From: Wolfiporia cocos
Taxonomy: Eukaryota; Basidiomycota; Agaricomycetes; Polyporales; Phaeolaceae
Direction of reading: 5' to 3'
DNA length: 64,000 bases
Assembly: GCA_029448655.1 (NCBI GenBank)
Contig: JACCLO010000017.1
Span: forward strand, 637,867 to 701,866
Shown piece by piece: positions 9,607-21,316 of the stretch (within the stretch, counting starts at the first letter, position 1; each line of letters starts with the position of its first letter). Below the pieces are notes generated by a model. That model saw nothing but the letters and a program-made list of their open reading frames with translations, was not told where the DNA came from and searched no databases. Position numbers and translations under genes: made by a program.

Positions 9607-10133
9607 TGTTACAGTCCGTGCAATTTCGTATACCTTTGACGCCTCACTGGAGAAGAGGACTTAGCGTTCAACCGCATTATCGCGCATTTGTTTCTAGGGT
9701 TCCCTGCTCAACCAGCAACCCTCATTTCATGTACAACAGCCCTATGCCCATGATCCCGTAGCGTATCAGGTTCTAGTTGATATCTAGTGTCCAACCACCG
9801 AGCTTCCGTGTTTCAACCATTGTTGCGCTCAATCGCAATGTTTCAGCTTAGTTATCATAGCGTACTAGCCTTATGGTAGCAGTACCAAGGACACTATGAC
9901 CCCGATTACAGAATCGTAGTATAAAAACCCTGCTGTAAATACTAGTCGAGTTCCTCAGCTCGACCTTGTTGAATTACAAGGATCTCATACTCGTTCTCAA
10001 AGGCTTGAGCAATTAAGCCTGCAGCTAGTATATCGACGCTTGACTCTGCTGAGTCCGACGAGTAGTGCGCTACTCGATACACTGAGTAACTCGACTTAGT
10101 TATTTCAGCTGAACGGATATTCGATCCGTAACA
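9607..10133 (+). repeat. Solo LTR of the gypsy family, 527 bp
   Basis: It runs from TGTTACAG to CCGTAACA, flanked on both sides by CATTG (9602-9606 and 10134-10138), with no internal element sequence. It has the TATA box at about 9920, AGCTCGACCTT at 9957-9967 and the terminal hairpin 10113-10129, all shared with the LTR at 4897-5423. LTR-LTR recombination is the usual origin of solo copies. Confidence 0.93.
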
Positions 10134-10138
10134 CATTG

Positions 10139-11007
10139 AGCCCTTAATGTCCTATCACAAACTGACTATCCTACAAGAGCTTTCTCCAGCAATCTTGGGG
10201 TACAATGCTTCCTGTTGCAAAAGTTCGATAATATGTACTTTATTGTTGTTCTCCAAGCAATTAGGCTTCAAAATAGTATCATAGTGTATTGCTTGCACCT
10301 GTTGACATACATATTTCTGCGCCCTTTGAAACATCGACCTTCACTTATAATCAAGAAAAAGACAGATGACATAGATATTGACATCATTGCAACAACTTCT
10401 AGCTAGCACAACATAGAAATGCATACACTTCCTTCTGCCATCAGTGCTTGTGGTCGAGGATGATATGGGTGATGATGCGGATGATGTTGTGTACACAGAG
10501 ATGCAGACATTGTGTATAGCATCAAGCTTCACAGTCAAACCCCTACTGATGTTGCTAAATGCCTTCATGTAGAAGGCAGAACAAAGGCATAGTTAGTTGC
10601 CCTGCGCCAAGTAGGTTCAGACCACTCCAGTATCAGTGACGATACTTGATAAGCTTGATACTTCATAGAGCCCTAAAGCAGTTGGTTTGGGCATCACAAA
10701 CCTGAAGCTCGTCAACTGTGCGGATATTGCCAATGAAGAATTGTATGCGTTCATAGAAGTTGTGGTGGATATCATTATTGAGGAAATATCCATTAATTTC
10801 TGTAGGGTTACAGTGCTCCAACTTCATAGCGGTCAAGGTTCACAAGGATTTTGACGTGTTAGAAACTAACGAGCAATAAATCTTCAGGCTGTATCATTAC
10901 CTAGCTCATCACTGTGAATCTCAACTAAGCTTTCTTGTATATATACCAGATTTATACTCAGTTCTGTCGGCTGCATTATGCCATAAAATGCCTGCATACC
11001 TATCCCT
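10139..11007. other. AT-rich spacer, no gene seen
   Basis: There are only short frames without recognisable domains. I see no exon pattern or RNA gene. Confidence 0.4.
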
Positions 11008-11318
11008 AAGGCTCCAACCAAATAGTGTACATACTGTGTATGCATAGTTGATGCTGTGTACCATATATGTGTAAATACATGGTAGGTTGTACACAGTATA
11101 TACCCAGTATCATACATCATATTCAGTGTCTACCTATTATGGTAGTAGTGCTTAAGTAGATGCCAGTTGGGCAATGTCAGTCAAGTCAGCCAAGTAAGCA
11201 TGGAGGCCACTCATCTCAATTCAACTCCTGAAGCATGCTAGGCATGATTTGTTGCTCTCAATATATATCATTTAATACCATTACACTTGTACAGACCCAC
11301 CACACCTGTCGTACTCTC

Positions 11319-11858
11319 TGTTATGGTCTCCACAGGTACACTCAATTATTTTTTCATGATGCCTCACTGTATGGAGGGACTTAGTGTTCAACGGCTTCAC
11401 TGCGCACTCTATTCTAGGGATCCCCGCTCAACCAGAGACCCTTGTTTCATGTACAACACCATATACCCACACCTTCCAGTCATATCAGGTCTTAGTTAGT
11501 ATTCTGTGTCTAACCACAGGTCTTTTCATGTTTCAGCCCTTGTTGCACTCAACTGCAGCAGTCTTGGTTTAATTGCTTAGCACACTAGCCTTAAGGACTT
11601 GATATTAGCAGTACCATGGACACTATGACCCCAGTCAATAAGTAGCAGTATAAATCCAATGTACATACTGGCCAAGTTCCTCAGGTCGACCTGTTTGAAT
11701 TACAATGATCCTATACTCGTTCTCAAAGCTTAAGCAATTAAGCTTCAACTCGTACATTGACACTCTGACTCTGCAGAGTCCAACAAGTAGTGCACTACTT
11801 GACCCGTTGAGTAACTTGTCTTAGTTATTTCAGCTGAATGGATATTCAATCCATAACA
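11319..11858 (+). repeat. Solo LTR of the gypsy family, 540 bp, more decayed
   Basis: It runs from TGTTATGG to CCATAACA, flanked by CTCTC on both sides (11314-11318 and 11859-11863). It is collinear with the 9607-10133 copy but with many changes: the TATA box reads TATAAAT and the self-priming word has mutated to AGGTCGACCTG. It is therefore an older insertion than the other two LTRs. Confidence 0.92.
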
Positions 11859-11867
11859 CTCTCCAAG

Positions 11868-12152
11868 ATGACTGTAACTATCAAGGATATCAACAGTCTA
11901 GTTGACAGTATCTCACAACTAGGGAAACAGCTTCCCAAAAGCATACCTGAGGGAACTCAACAAGATAAGCTATACAGAGTCCTGAGAACTGTGAATGAGG
12001 AGAACTGTTCAACTGCCAGTTTGACATACTGTTTGGAGAGGATTGCCGTGATGAACATGGTTGACTTCATCATTGCAGACATGATAAATAGGCACAGTAT
12101 CACAATACCTAGCACACATCATGACAGAAGACAGCTTGCAGAAATATTTTGA
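11868..12152 (+). CDS. Short hypothetical reading frame next to solo LTR
   Basis: A 95-codon frame starting MTVTIKDINSLVDSI has a protein-like composition and ends at a stop, shortly before a TTTGTAG acceptor-like site at about 12178 and further coding-like sequence to about 12262 (ending QWIREWLLKV). It could be the remains of a gene carried by the surrounding inverted-repeat element. I do not recognise the family, and the upstream part is displaced by the LTR. Confidence 0.3.
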   Translation: MTVTIKDINSLVDSISQLGKQLPKSIPEGTQQDKLYRVLRTVNEENCSTASLTYCLERIAVMNMVDFIIADMINRHSITIPSTHHDRRQLAEIF

Positions 12153-12375
12153 CCTCATTTCATCACATCATCTTTGTAGTGAGAGGCAAAGCTCTCAAAG
12201 CCAAGACAATCACTGCAGTGTGTGCTAAGCAATGGATTAGGGAGTGGCTATTGAAGGTTTAATGTAGTGTCATAAAACTGTGTAAATACATACCATATAC
12301 TGGGTATATACTATATACTGTGTAAATACAAAAAATCTGTACACATATTGTATTTAGTTGGAGCCTTACCTATCC

Positions 12376-13440
12376 CCGATGGATGAGCCGCCAGGTGCAA
12401 GTGGAAGAGAGATCACTTCACTACAGCTGTTCTCCCGCTGCTCGTTGCTCCACTGTGGTTGTCAAATATAACCTCACTACTGGCGTGACTGACTCTTCAT
12501 TCAAAATCATAATAACGAATCAGGTGATTCCGCACTGATAGACCCAAGTCATGGGGATGGGCAACCCCGCCTAGAAATGTGTCCTGAGCTTATCACGTCG
12601 GAGTCTGAACCACCTACCCAATGTGGTATTTAGATGCCGAGACTGCGAATGTGGCGCTGTTGACGCTGGTACTATCGGGACCTGAGCCTGTACCGGCGCC
12701 GGTACCTAAGCACCACTGTAGACACGGCTATGTACTGCAACGTTCATTCAAGATGTAAGCTCCGTAGATGCTCAAGATATAATGAAACATACAATGAGCC
12801 CTTGATATCTTTGTCAGTTCTTTCCAGCGACTCCTCGACGATATCGAGCCATCAAACGCGACGTGGCGGCGTTCGCATCCCAGTTAGGAAGGCAGGTACA
12901 TTCATACCACTGGCACATAAATATTCTGCACCTCACAAGTACATTCATTCTGTAGGTAGGTAACAATCTAAGAGCGCTTTATTGATAGTGTAGTTTCGAC
13001 CTGAGCGATCTGAGGGTCCTATCGATTTTCACATCATGATTGGCAAGCATTCTAAATCATACTCCCATACATTGATGGATTGGTATCTCCTCCTTCAACA
13101 GTGATCTACAGCAAAAACCTAGTACACAGATTGATTCTGTTTGCCTTTCCACAGAAATCGTTGGGAACACATTTCCGTTAAACTGTCTTGTAGTTGCAGT
13201 GTGCCATGCGCGATGTACGAAATTGTACAGTACAGATTTTATCTCAAAATTCTGTTCCGAAGAAATTGATGTATTCAATGTTCTGAGCAATACACCCCAC
13301 TGACACAAGGCATGAATGTTTTTATGTGAGGAGCCTTTACATTGATACCATCGCGCTCTGCGCGCCAAGCCCGTGCCGCAGTGAGAGCTGTCCGGCATGT
13401 ACTGTGGCGCGTGATAGACGCCGGACATCCCCACAAGTCA
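12376..13440. other. Spacer before the Helitron array
   Basis: No gene or repeat family is recognised. The final base, A13440, is the left half of the A/T insertion site of the Helitron array. Confidence 0.4.
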
Positions 13441-14563
13441 TCTAAGAGTAAGGGGGCTCGCGTGGGAGGCGTCGCGTGTCGCTCGCGTTTTGCGCACCTG
13501 GCGTCCACGTTCGCCGCGTGGCGTCCATGCGCGTCGTCAATCCTGCTCCCATTAGATAGGGCGCCTGGCGCCGGTGAATTCCCACGCCCAGCGCCTGCAA
13601 GGCGCGCGCGCTGTTCCTGCCCCGCACCACGGGGATTCATGCCCCATGCCACGGGGATTCGTGCCCCACACCACGGGGATTCGTGCCCCACACCACGGGG
13701 ATTTGTGGCTCTTGCCACGGGGGTTTGTGGCCCTTGCCACGGGGATTTGTGCCCCGTGCCACGGGGATTTGTGCCCCGTGCCACAGGGATTTGTGCCCCG
13801 TGCCACGGGGATTTGTGCCCCACATCATGGGGATTTTTGTAATGTAAATACCCCACACCACGGGGATTTGTGCCCCGTGCCACAGGGATTTGTACCCCAC
13901 ACCATGGGGATTTGCGCCCCATGCCACGGGGATTTGTGCTCTGTGCCACAGGGATTTGTGCACCATGCCACAGGGATTTGTGCCCTGTGCCACGGGGATT
14001 TGTACCACATGCCACAGGGATTTGTACTGCACACCATGGGGATTTGTGCCCCATGCCACAGGGATTTTTGTAATGTAAATACCCTGCACCACGGGGATTT
14101 GCACCCTGCACCATAGGGATTTGTGCCCCATGCCACAGGGATTTGTGCTCTGTATCATGGAGATTTGTGCCCCGTGCCACAGGGATCTGTGCTTTGTGCC
14201 ACGGGGATTTATGCCTCATGCCACGGGGATCTTTGTAACATAAATGGCCTGTGCTGTAGATGCCTGCCAAAAGATTGCAAAAAAAATGAAGAACATTTTG
14301 ACACCACATTACACAGTATTACAAGCAAAGCGATGATGAGACCGAGGATCAGCGAGGTGTCAGAAGTGGCTGAGCAGGCAGAGACAAGAGACAAAAGAGG
14401 GAAGTTGGGGAAGCCATGGGTAATGCACATGAAATTCATAGGGGATCCACAGGTAACTTAAAAAAACCCCTGATTATCTGAAATAGGCGCACATGGATTG
14501 GAATAATATATTGAAGTGGTAAAAGTGGTGTGACCGTGGCGAAGCCACGGGTAATTAACCTAG
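13441..14563 (+). mobile_element. Non-autonomous Helitron 1 (long form with minisatellite)
   Basis: The element starts TCTAAGAGTAAGGGGGC after an A and ends CCTAG, preceded by the hairpin GTGGC-GAA-GCCAC about 10 nt upstream. A 5' TC, a 3' CTAG, a subterminal 3' hairpin, and no terminal inverted repeats or target duplication are the Helitron hallmarks. It encodes no Rep/helicase. Its 3' part matches the short elements 2 and 4; the middle is a 22-bp minisatellite. Confidence 0.85.
13630..14240. repeat. 22-bp minisatellite inside Helitron 1
   Basis: About 27 variant copies of a unit like GGGGATTTGTGCCCCGTGCCAC occur, with two interruptions by TTTTTGTAATGTAAATACC (near 13832 and 14066). The unit lacks stop codons in most frames on both strands, which creates long artefactual open frames with a 22-residue period. 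Each unit contains a small dyad, GGGG-N7-CCCC. Confidence 0.9.
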
Positions 14564-14847
14564 TCTAAGAGTAATGGGAGCTCGCGTGGGAGCCGTCGCG
14601 TGTCGCTAGCGTGTCGCGCACGAGAATCGCACATGGCGAGCACGTTTGCCGCGTGGCGGCGCCTGTAGGGCGCCCATCGAGTGCGCGCCGGCGCCTGCAA
14701 GGCGCGCGTGCCGGTTGCAAAGGTATTACAAGCGAAGCGACGACGAGGCCGAGCGTCAGCGAGGTGGAGGAGTGGCTGAGCGGGCAGAGATATATAATAA
14801 CTCCTAGAAATACAAAATTGTGGCGAAGCCACAGGTAATTAAGCTAG
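14564..14847 (+). mobile_element. Non-autonomous Helitron 2 (short form)
   Basis: It abuts element 1 directly: CCTAG of element 1 is followed without any spacer by TCTAAGAGTAATGGGAGC. It ends AAGCTAG with the hairpin TGTGGC-GAA-GCCACA. At 284 bp it lacks the minisatellite but shares the 3' block around GAGGAGTGGCTGAGC with the long forms. Confidence 0.83.
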
Positions 14848-15998
14848 TCTATAAGTAATGGGGGCTCGCGTGGGAGGCGTCGCGTGTCGCTCGCGTTTTG
14901 CGCACCTGGCGTCCACGTTCGCCGCGTGGCGTCCATGCGCGTCGTCAATCATTAGATATAGGGCGCCTGGCGCCGGTGAATTCCCACGCCCAGCGCCTGC
15001 AAGGCGCGCGCGCTGTTCCTGCCCCGCACCACGGGGATTCATGCCCCATGCCACGGGGATTCGTGCCCCACACCACGGGGATTCGTGCCCCACACCACGG
15101 GGATTTGTGGCTCTTGCCACGGGGGTTTGTGGCCCTTGCCACGGGGATTTGTGCCCCGTGCCACGGGGATTTGTGCCCCGTGCCACAGGGATTTGTGCCC
15201 CGTGCCACGGGGATTTGTGCCCCACATCATGGGGATTTTTGTAATGTAAATACCCCACACCACAGGGATTTGTGCCCCGTGCCACAGGGATTTGTACCCC
15301 ACACCATGGGGATTTGCGCCCCATGCCACGGGGATTTGTGCTCTGTGCCACAGGGATTTGTGCACCATGCCACAGGGATTTGTGCCCTGTGCCACGGGGA
15401 TTTTTGTAATGTAAATACCCCACACCACGGGGATTTGTACCACATGCCACAGGGATTTGTACTGCACACCATGGGGATTTGTGCCCCATGCCACAGGGAT
15501 TTTTGTAATGTAAATACCCTGCACCACGGGGATTTGCACCCTGCACCATAGGGATTTGTGCCCCATGCCACAGGGATTTGTGCTCTGTATCATGGAGATT
15601 TGTGCCCCGTGCCACAGGGATCTGTGCTTTGTGCCACGGGGATTTATGCCTCATGCCACGGGGATCTTTGTAACATAAATGGCCTGTGCTGTAGATGCCT
15701 GCCAAAAGATTGCAAAAAAAATGAAGAACATTTTGACACCACATTACACAGTATTACAAGCAAAGCGATGATGAGACCGAGGATCAGCGAGGTGTCAGAA
15801 GTGGCTGAGCAGGCAGAGACAAGAGACAAAAGAGGGAAGTTGGGGAAGCCATGGGTAATGCACATGAAATTCATAGGGGATCCACAGGTAACTTAAAAAA
15901 ACCCCTGATTATCTGAAATAGGCGCACATGGATTGGAATAATATATTGAAGTGGTAAAAGTGGTGTGACCGTGGCGAAGCCACGGGTAATTAACCTAG
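14848..15998 (+). mobile_element. Non-autonomous Helitron 3 (long form with minisatellite)
   Basis: It begins TCTATAAGTAATGGGGGC immediately after element 2 and ends CCTAG with the same 3' hairpin as element 1. Its last 336 bases appear identical to those of element 1, while the minisatellite differs by unit gains and losses, so this is a recent copy. Confidence 0.85.
15030..15675. repeat. 22-bp minisatellite inside Helitron 3
   Basis: This is the same unit family as at 13630-14240, about 29 copies, with three instead of two TTTTTGTAATGTAAATACC interruptions. The unit order largely parallels the first array, with local duplications. Confidence 0.9.
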
Positions 15999-16285
15999 TC
16001 TAAGTACTAAAGGGCCGTGGATTGCGTGGGAACTGCCATGTGCTTTTCCACGTGTGCCACGTGCTGTCCGTCGTCCCATAGCGCTCGCGCCACCGACCCG
16101 GGAAGTTGGCCAGTGGATTCCCACGCCCAGCGCCTGCAAGGCGCGCATGCCGGTTGCAAAGGTATTACAAGCGAAGCGACGACGAGGCCGAGCGTCAGCG
16201 AGGTGGAGGAGTGGCTGAGCGGGCAGAGATAAACAACAACTCCTAAAGTACAAAATTATGGCGAAGCCACAGGTAATTAAGCTAG
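15999..16285 (+). mobile_element. Non-autonomous Helitron 4 (short form)
   Basis: It starts TCTAAGTACTAAAGGGCC right after element 3 and ends AAGCTAG at 16285, followed by T16286, the right half of the A/T target site. The 3' half matches element 2; the 5' half has diverged. The array therefore occupies a single A|T site from 13440 to 16286. Confidence 0.83.
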
Positions 16286-17244
16286 TACTCAACCAGGGGG
16301 TGTCACACCGTGACATCCACGTGCCGCAGACTAATCCGGCATGATCAGGACTTGTCTATTACATGATATGTAAATTACAAAAACAGAGTACACGTGCTGT
16401 CCTGGGCATGAAAGGATTCAATCTATGTTACATTGTCTAGCTTGGCCGAGACACCTTCTGGGGTCACTCTACGACCATGGTTGCCGCCCAAGCAGTATGC
16501 ATCCATAAACATCTGCGAACGCATATAGAATTTATGTAAACGTCAACAATTAACTCACAATATAACGAGGCAGTATATCATACCTTTGAATGTTCGCTTT
16601 GTGGATTGTATGCTCTTAGCAATGGTCTCTCGAGACTACATGTTGGAAGACACAATCTGTATGTCTGGGCATATATTCGATGGATAATGTCATCCTCCTA
16701 AATTGTGCGATGCTGACTAATTCGACGGGTCGGCCACATAAATAGCCACATAAGAAGGGACTGATGCACTTTATCAAAAATCGAAAACCTGAGAATCCTC
16801 AACCTTTGTGTTTGCAAGAGATCTCAGGTTTTAGATTTTACTCAAATGGTCTTTGACCATTGTTATGTCAAATGCAAGTTGCCCACTCTGTCAAACTTGC
16901 CTCGGCGTGACAGATTTTGGTCATGTGACGTGATTGAGTATGACTTGGGTGTATCTTATCTGAGCTGTTCTGTGACGAGGCGGTTCGCGTATTTGTAGTG
17001 GATGTGTCAATACCCACCGGTTCTGTTTATTGAAGCAGTAATAGTATATTCCAGAGGCCACCTGTAGTATATAGCTGTGAGCATTGTGAAAATATGCCTA
17101 TGCCGTCGATCTCATGGATGATCACAGCGCGCCGCGACGACGCGTCTGATGTGTGCACGTGATCGTAGCCACAGCGCGACTCGTCTTCAAAACGCGCTGC
17201 CGCAGAGTTTCCGTCCATATCTTCTTCCCAACTCCATCACTATC
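16286..17244. other. Upstream region of CSE1 with hairpins
   Basis: No gene is seen. An inverted repeat of about 18 bp (AAAATC-AAAACCTGAGA type, 16776-16794 with 16822-16840) is followed by a perfect small hairpin AATGGTC-TTT-GACCATT near 16845-16861. Confidence 0.45.
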
Positions 17245-20200
17245 ATGGCTGAACTCCCTCCTCTCCTCCTCAAGTCTCTCAATCCTGCTTTTAGAAAGCA
17301 AGCAGAGAATGATCTACAAGCACTCAGTGTTCAGTCGGGCTTCCTTTCCCTACTTCTACGTCTAGTTCTCGATCCATCCCAGGATCGCGCCGTTCGACTC
17401 GCAGGAAGCGTATACCTCAAAAACGTGATAAAATCAAGATGGGAGGATGTATGGTGCTACTATTGCGCTATCTGCTTTCTCTGATGTAACTTTTGTGATT
17501 GTACAGGAGGAGCCACCCATCCTGGATGCGGACAAAGCTACTCTGCGCGATGAGCTTGTTCCAGCGATGATTGCGCTTTCTAACGCGTCAGACAAGGCTA
17601 TGCGTGTACAAATAGCAGAATCGATCTCTCTAATTGCGAAGAGTGACTTCCCAGAGCGATGGACGGACTTGGTCGACGTGAGTCTCTCTCTTCTTGTCAG
17701 AGGTCGATCTTCATGCCGACCGGACGAGTTTTTCTACACGGTTCAACGATAGAAACTGGTGTTCTCTCTATCGGCAACAGACTACGACGTCAATATTGGC
17801 GTTCTGGAGACCGCGCATTCCATCTTCCGGCCATGGCGCGCGGCGACCCGCTCGGACAAACTGTTCACGGTCATCAACCTCGTTCTGTCGCGTTTCACGC
17901 GGCCATTTATCCAGCTGTTCCTGCAAACTACTTCTATCCTCTTCTCTCGACCTCCGCCACCCAACCTTGCCACTGTCGCACAGGCACAGGTGCTGCTGGT
18001 GGATATTTTCTACGATTTCACCTGCCAGGACTTGCCTCCAGACTTCGAGGATGGACACTTACAGTTTTTCGGACACGATAATGGCCTGTTCCTGCAGTTA
18101 TTGGCATGGGATCCCCCTGAGTTGCGAGGTGACGTGAGTCGATATGACATTGCCAATGTCGCATTTAACTAATATATGCGACATCCCATCAGCCGGATGA
18201 TACGACCCCGTCCCTTCCCGCACAGATAAAAACAGGTATTCTTGAAACTACCGAGGTAAATATCATTCCACTTCAGCGCGTCCACCTGTACGATTCTAAG
18301 ACACAGCCTTTAGTTATACGTCAAACTCTATCCCGAAATACTGCAAAACCCGGAATCACAAAACCCGGAGGTGTTGAAGAGGCCCGAGGTCATGCAAAAC
18401 CCCGATATTTTGCTCAACTCGCGAATCGTGGAGGCGTTTGTGCGCAGCGTCTGGGAGATGGTCGGTAGCGGGAAGCACACGGGCATCAGGGACGACGGCG
18501 TGAGTGTACAGAGTCTATCCACGGTATCAAGACTCATGGCCATTGCAGCTGGTATCACAAGCTCTGCGGTTCATGTCAACGGCGATCCGCAGTGGACAGT
18601 ATAAGCAGCTCTTCAAGTCGCACGAGACGATCTCCAACCTCGTTCAAGGTATCGTCGTTCCCAACGTTGGGCTGCGCGGTACGTTACCTCACCCATCTCC
18701 TTGGACTCCGCCAATCTCAACCGATCCTCTAACTTAGAGCACGAGATCGAGCAGTTCGAGGACGACCCGCTAGAATATATCCGGCTCGATCTCTCGGTTC
18801 CATCACTTGGCGGCGCAGGGCTGAACGTGGATGCCATGACGCGCCGACAGGCTGCGGCGGAGGTGCTGCGTGCGCTCGTGTCATCCGGCTTTGAGAGTGA
18901 GACGACTCAGTTCGCGGGCGCATGGATCGGCGAGGGCCTTCGTGAGTATGAGAAGGACAGGGCGCAAAATTGGCGTGCAAAGGACACCGCAATCTACATC
19001 ATGACTGCAGTGGCCACGCGTGGCAGCACATCGCAGGTAAATGGTGTGCCTGTAACAAGAATCATAGCATCGTTGCTAATCGGCGATATTGTTGATAGCT
19101 AGGAGTAACATCCACGAACACATTGGTGGATGTCGTGCAATTTTTCTCGGACCACGTCTTCCAGGATCTACAAGCCGAGGCTGGAGCGGTGCATCCCATT
19201 TTGCAGGTTGATGCTATTCGCTTCCTCTACACATTCCGAAACCAGGTCAGTGTCATTATATTATAAATAAACTTCTAATTCATAGTTTACATCATCATAG
19301 CTGGTAAAGTCACAACTGCTGTCGGTGCTACCATTGCTCGTGGGGCACCTCAACTCAGATAACTATGTGTGCTACACCTACGCCGCCATCAGCATTGAGC
19401 GCATCCTGTTCATTCGCCACGGCAATCAGCTCCTGTCGGTATTTTCCGATAAATATTACAGTGCATGACAACTAATTACCTTTCAAATGCAGCTTCAACC
19501 AAGCAGATATTCATGAACTCGCACACCCCATGGTAAATGCCCTATTGAGCAAGATTGAGAGCGCAGGTTCGCCCCAGAAGGTTGCTGAAAATGACTACTT
19601 GATGAAGTGTCTGTGCTATTCTCTCGCACACTGATCATGAACTGACAATCATATAGGCGCAATGCGTGTGATTATCACTGCGCGGTCAACCTTAGCAACA
19701 GATTATGAGCGGATACTGCAGCGGCTGGTCGGCATTCTGGGAGTCATCTCGAGCAATCCGAGCAATCCGTTGTTTGACCAATACAATTTCGAGAGCATTT
19801 CAGCTTTGATGAGGTATGTCTATGATTGTTGATATTGTCAGCAGAACTAACTAAAATGGTATATCTGAACATCAGGTTTGTCGTGGCCGCAAACCCGGAC
19901 TCGCTAGTGACATTCGAGCAAAATCTGTTTGGCCCATTCACTATCATTTTGCAGCAGGATATCGACCGTAAGTAGCTCGGGCTGTGCTGCAATACGACTT
20001 CTGATATCGAGGAGCGTAGAATATGTACCTTATGTCTTCCAGGTGCTCGCCCAGATGCTCGAGTTGCACAAAACTGGAGTGCCTGCTGAGTACCGTGGTC
20101 TCCTGCCCTTCCTGCTTACGCCTGCCGGGTGGCAGCAGAAAGGCAGCATTCCTGGTTTGGTCAAGCTGCTCAAAGCGTTCCTTGCGCGCGACGCGCCAAA

Positions 20201-21132
20201 CATGATCGCAACAAGCCATTACACGGCCGTGTTGGCCATCATCCAACAGCGCCTCATACCGTCAAAGCTCAACGACATGTGGGGTTTCGAGCTTTTGCAG
20301 TCTGTTGTACAGTATATACCCCCGTAAGTATAGTGAGCCCTCACGCAAGGTGTTTGACTGAGATGGATGTAGACTGACGTTGAAGCAATATTTCCGCCCG
20401 CTGATGGTGACGCTTCTGACACGGATGCAAACAAGCAAAACGGACAAATATGTCTATCATTTCGTGCACTTCCTCGCATTCACAATGGCGATTAATGTGG
20501 AGGGACTGGGTCCTGACTTCGTTATTTCCTCAATAGAGGAGATTCAACCACAGTGAGTTCTGAGATCTTCTTCAGAGGTGCTGTGTAAGTTAAGTACCTC
20601 CAAGGCTGTGGTCCCAAATTGTCAGCAACTTCGTTGTTCCTGAGGCTCCCAGAATACCTCCCAAAGACCGCAAGATCTTCGTTGTTGGGATCACTCGGTT
20701 GCTCACGCAAAGTGCATTAATGTTGCAAGAGCCATCAGTGCAAGTTTGGTACGTCCGATCTCTATAACTTTCGAAAGTGATCTGATCCTGCTGTACAGGC
20801 CTGCGATTTTCACCGCACTGGCTCAGCTCTTCCTTGAGCCACAATACCTCACCAAAAAGGACGGCGATGATGACCCTGAAGCTGGCCTCACAGCGATCGA
20901 CTACGAGGAGCAGACCGCTGGGTACCAGGCTGCGTACTCCCGGCTCGCTGCCTCAGAAACCGTCTCAGTCGACTTGGTCGCACACATACGAGATCCCAGG
21001 GAGTATCTTGGGCAAGAGCTATCTAAACTTACGCAGCGAGACCCACGGGTTAAAACGCTTATTTCGGCTTCAGACCCTGAAGTTGCTGCTCCATTCACGC
21101 AGTCGTTGGCTTCAATTGGATATGGCCTATAA
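17245..21132 (+). CDS. CSE1: Exportin-2 (importin-alpha re-exporter), 16 exons
   Basis: The spliced protein of about 1013 residues is collinear with Cse1/CAS. The N-terminus has the importin-beta-type segment (SLNPAFRKQAENDLQALS, AVRLAGSVYLKN), followed by FPERWTDLVD, YDVNIGVLETAHSIFRPW and DDPLEYIRLDLS, ending in the C-terminal HEAT region. Exons: 17245-17448, 17507-17677, 17753-18133, 18193-18255, 18314-18499, 18549-18678, 18738-19036, 19099-19245, 19301-19434, 19493-19608, 19657-19813, 19876-19967, 20020-20323, 20373-20552, 20605-20748, 20799-21132. All phases join and no stop interrupts. The protein returns importin-alpha to the cytoplasm with Ran-GTP (family knowledge). A small Asn-Pro-Glu-rich expansion (encoded near 18340-18400) is not typical of the family. 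Confidence 0.95.
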
Positions 21133-21316
21133 GCGCTTCAGCAGCCAGCAGCGTAAAGACTCGATAGTTCTGTGCTAACAGTGATTGATCACGCCACCGA
21201 ACACAAAATTTTCGGATTTAAGCCAAAGTGCCGAAGAGACGGCAGATATGTGAAGCTCTACATGTAACATCTTCCATCCCCCATATTGCAGCCCTCGTAG
21301 CGTACTTGTATTTGTT

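Larger units (their letters stand above)
11008..12375. mobile_element. Possible inverted-repeat element interrupted by a solo LTR
   Basis: Positions 11008-11112 and 12292-12375 are imperfect inverted repeats (TAAGGCTCCAACCAAATA and CACAGTATATACCCAGTAT on one side, their complements on the other). Between them lie a solo LTR (11319-11858) and a short open frame. The ends are ragged and no target duplication is clear, so this may be a decayed DNA transposon or simply two inverted copies of a repeat. Confidence 0.4.

Noticed and set aside
13630..15675. CRISPR-like array
   Set aside because: The 22-bp units are contiguous without unique spacers, the organism is a eukaryote, and the repeats lie inside Helitrons.
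13275..15744. Long frames on both strands through the Helitron array (up to about 340 residues)
   Set aside because: They are produced by the 22-bp minisatellite, have a 22-residue period, exist on both strands and change with unit number. No sign of a real protein.
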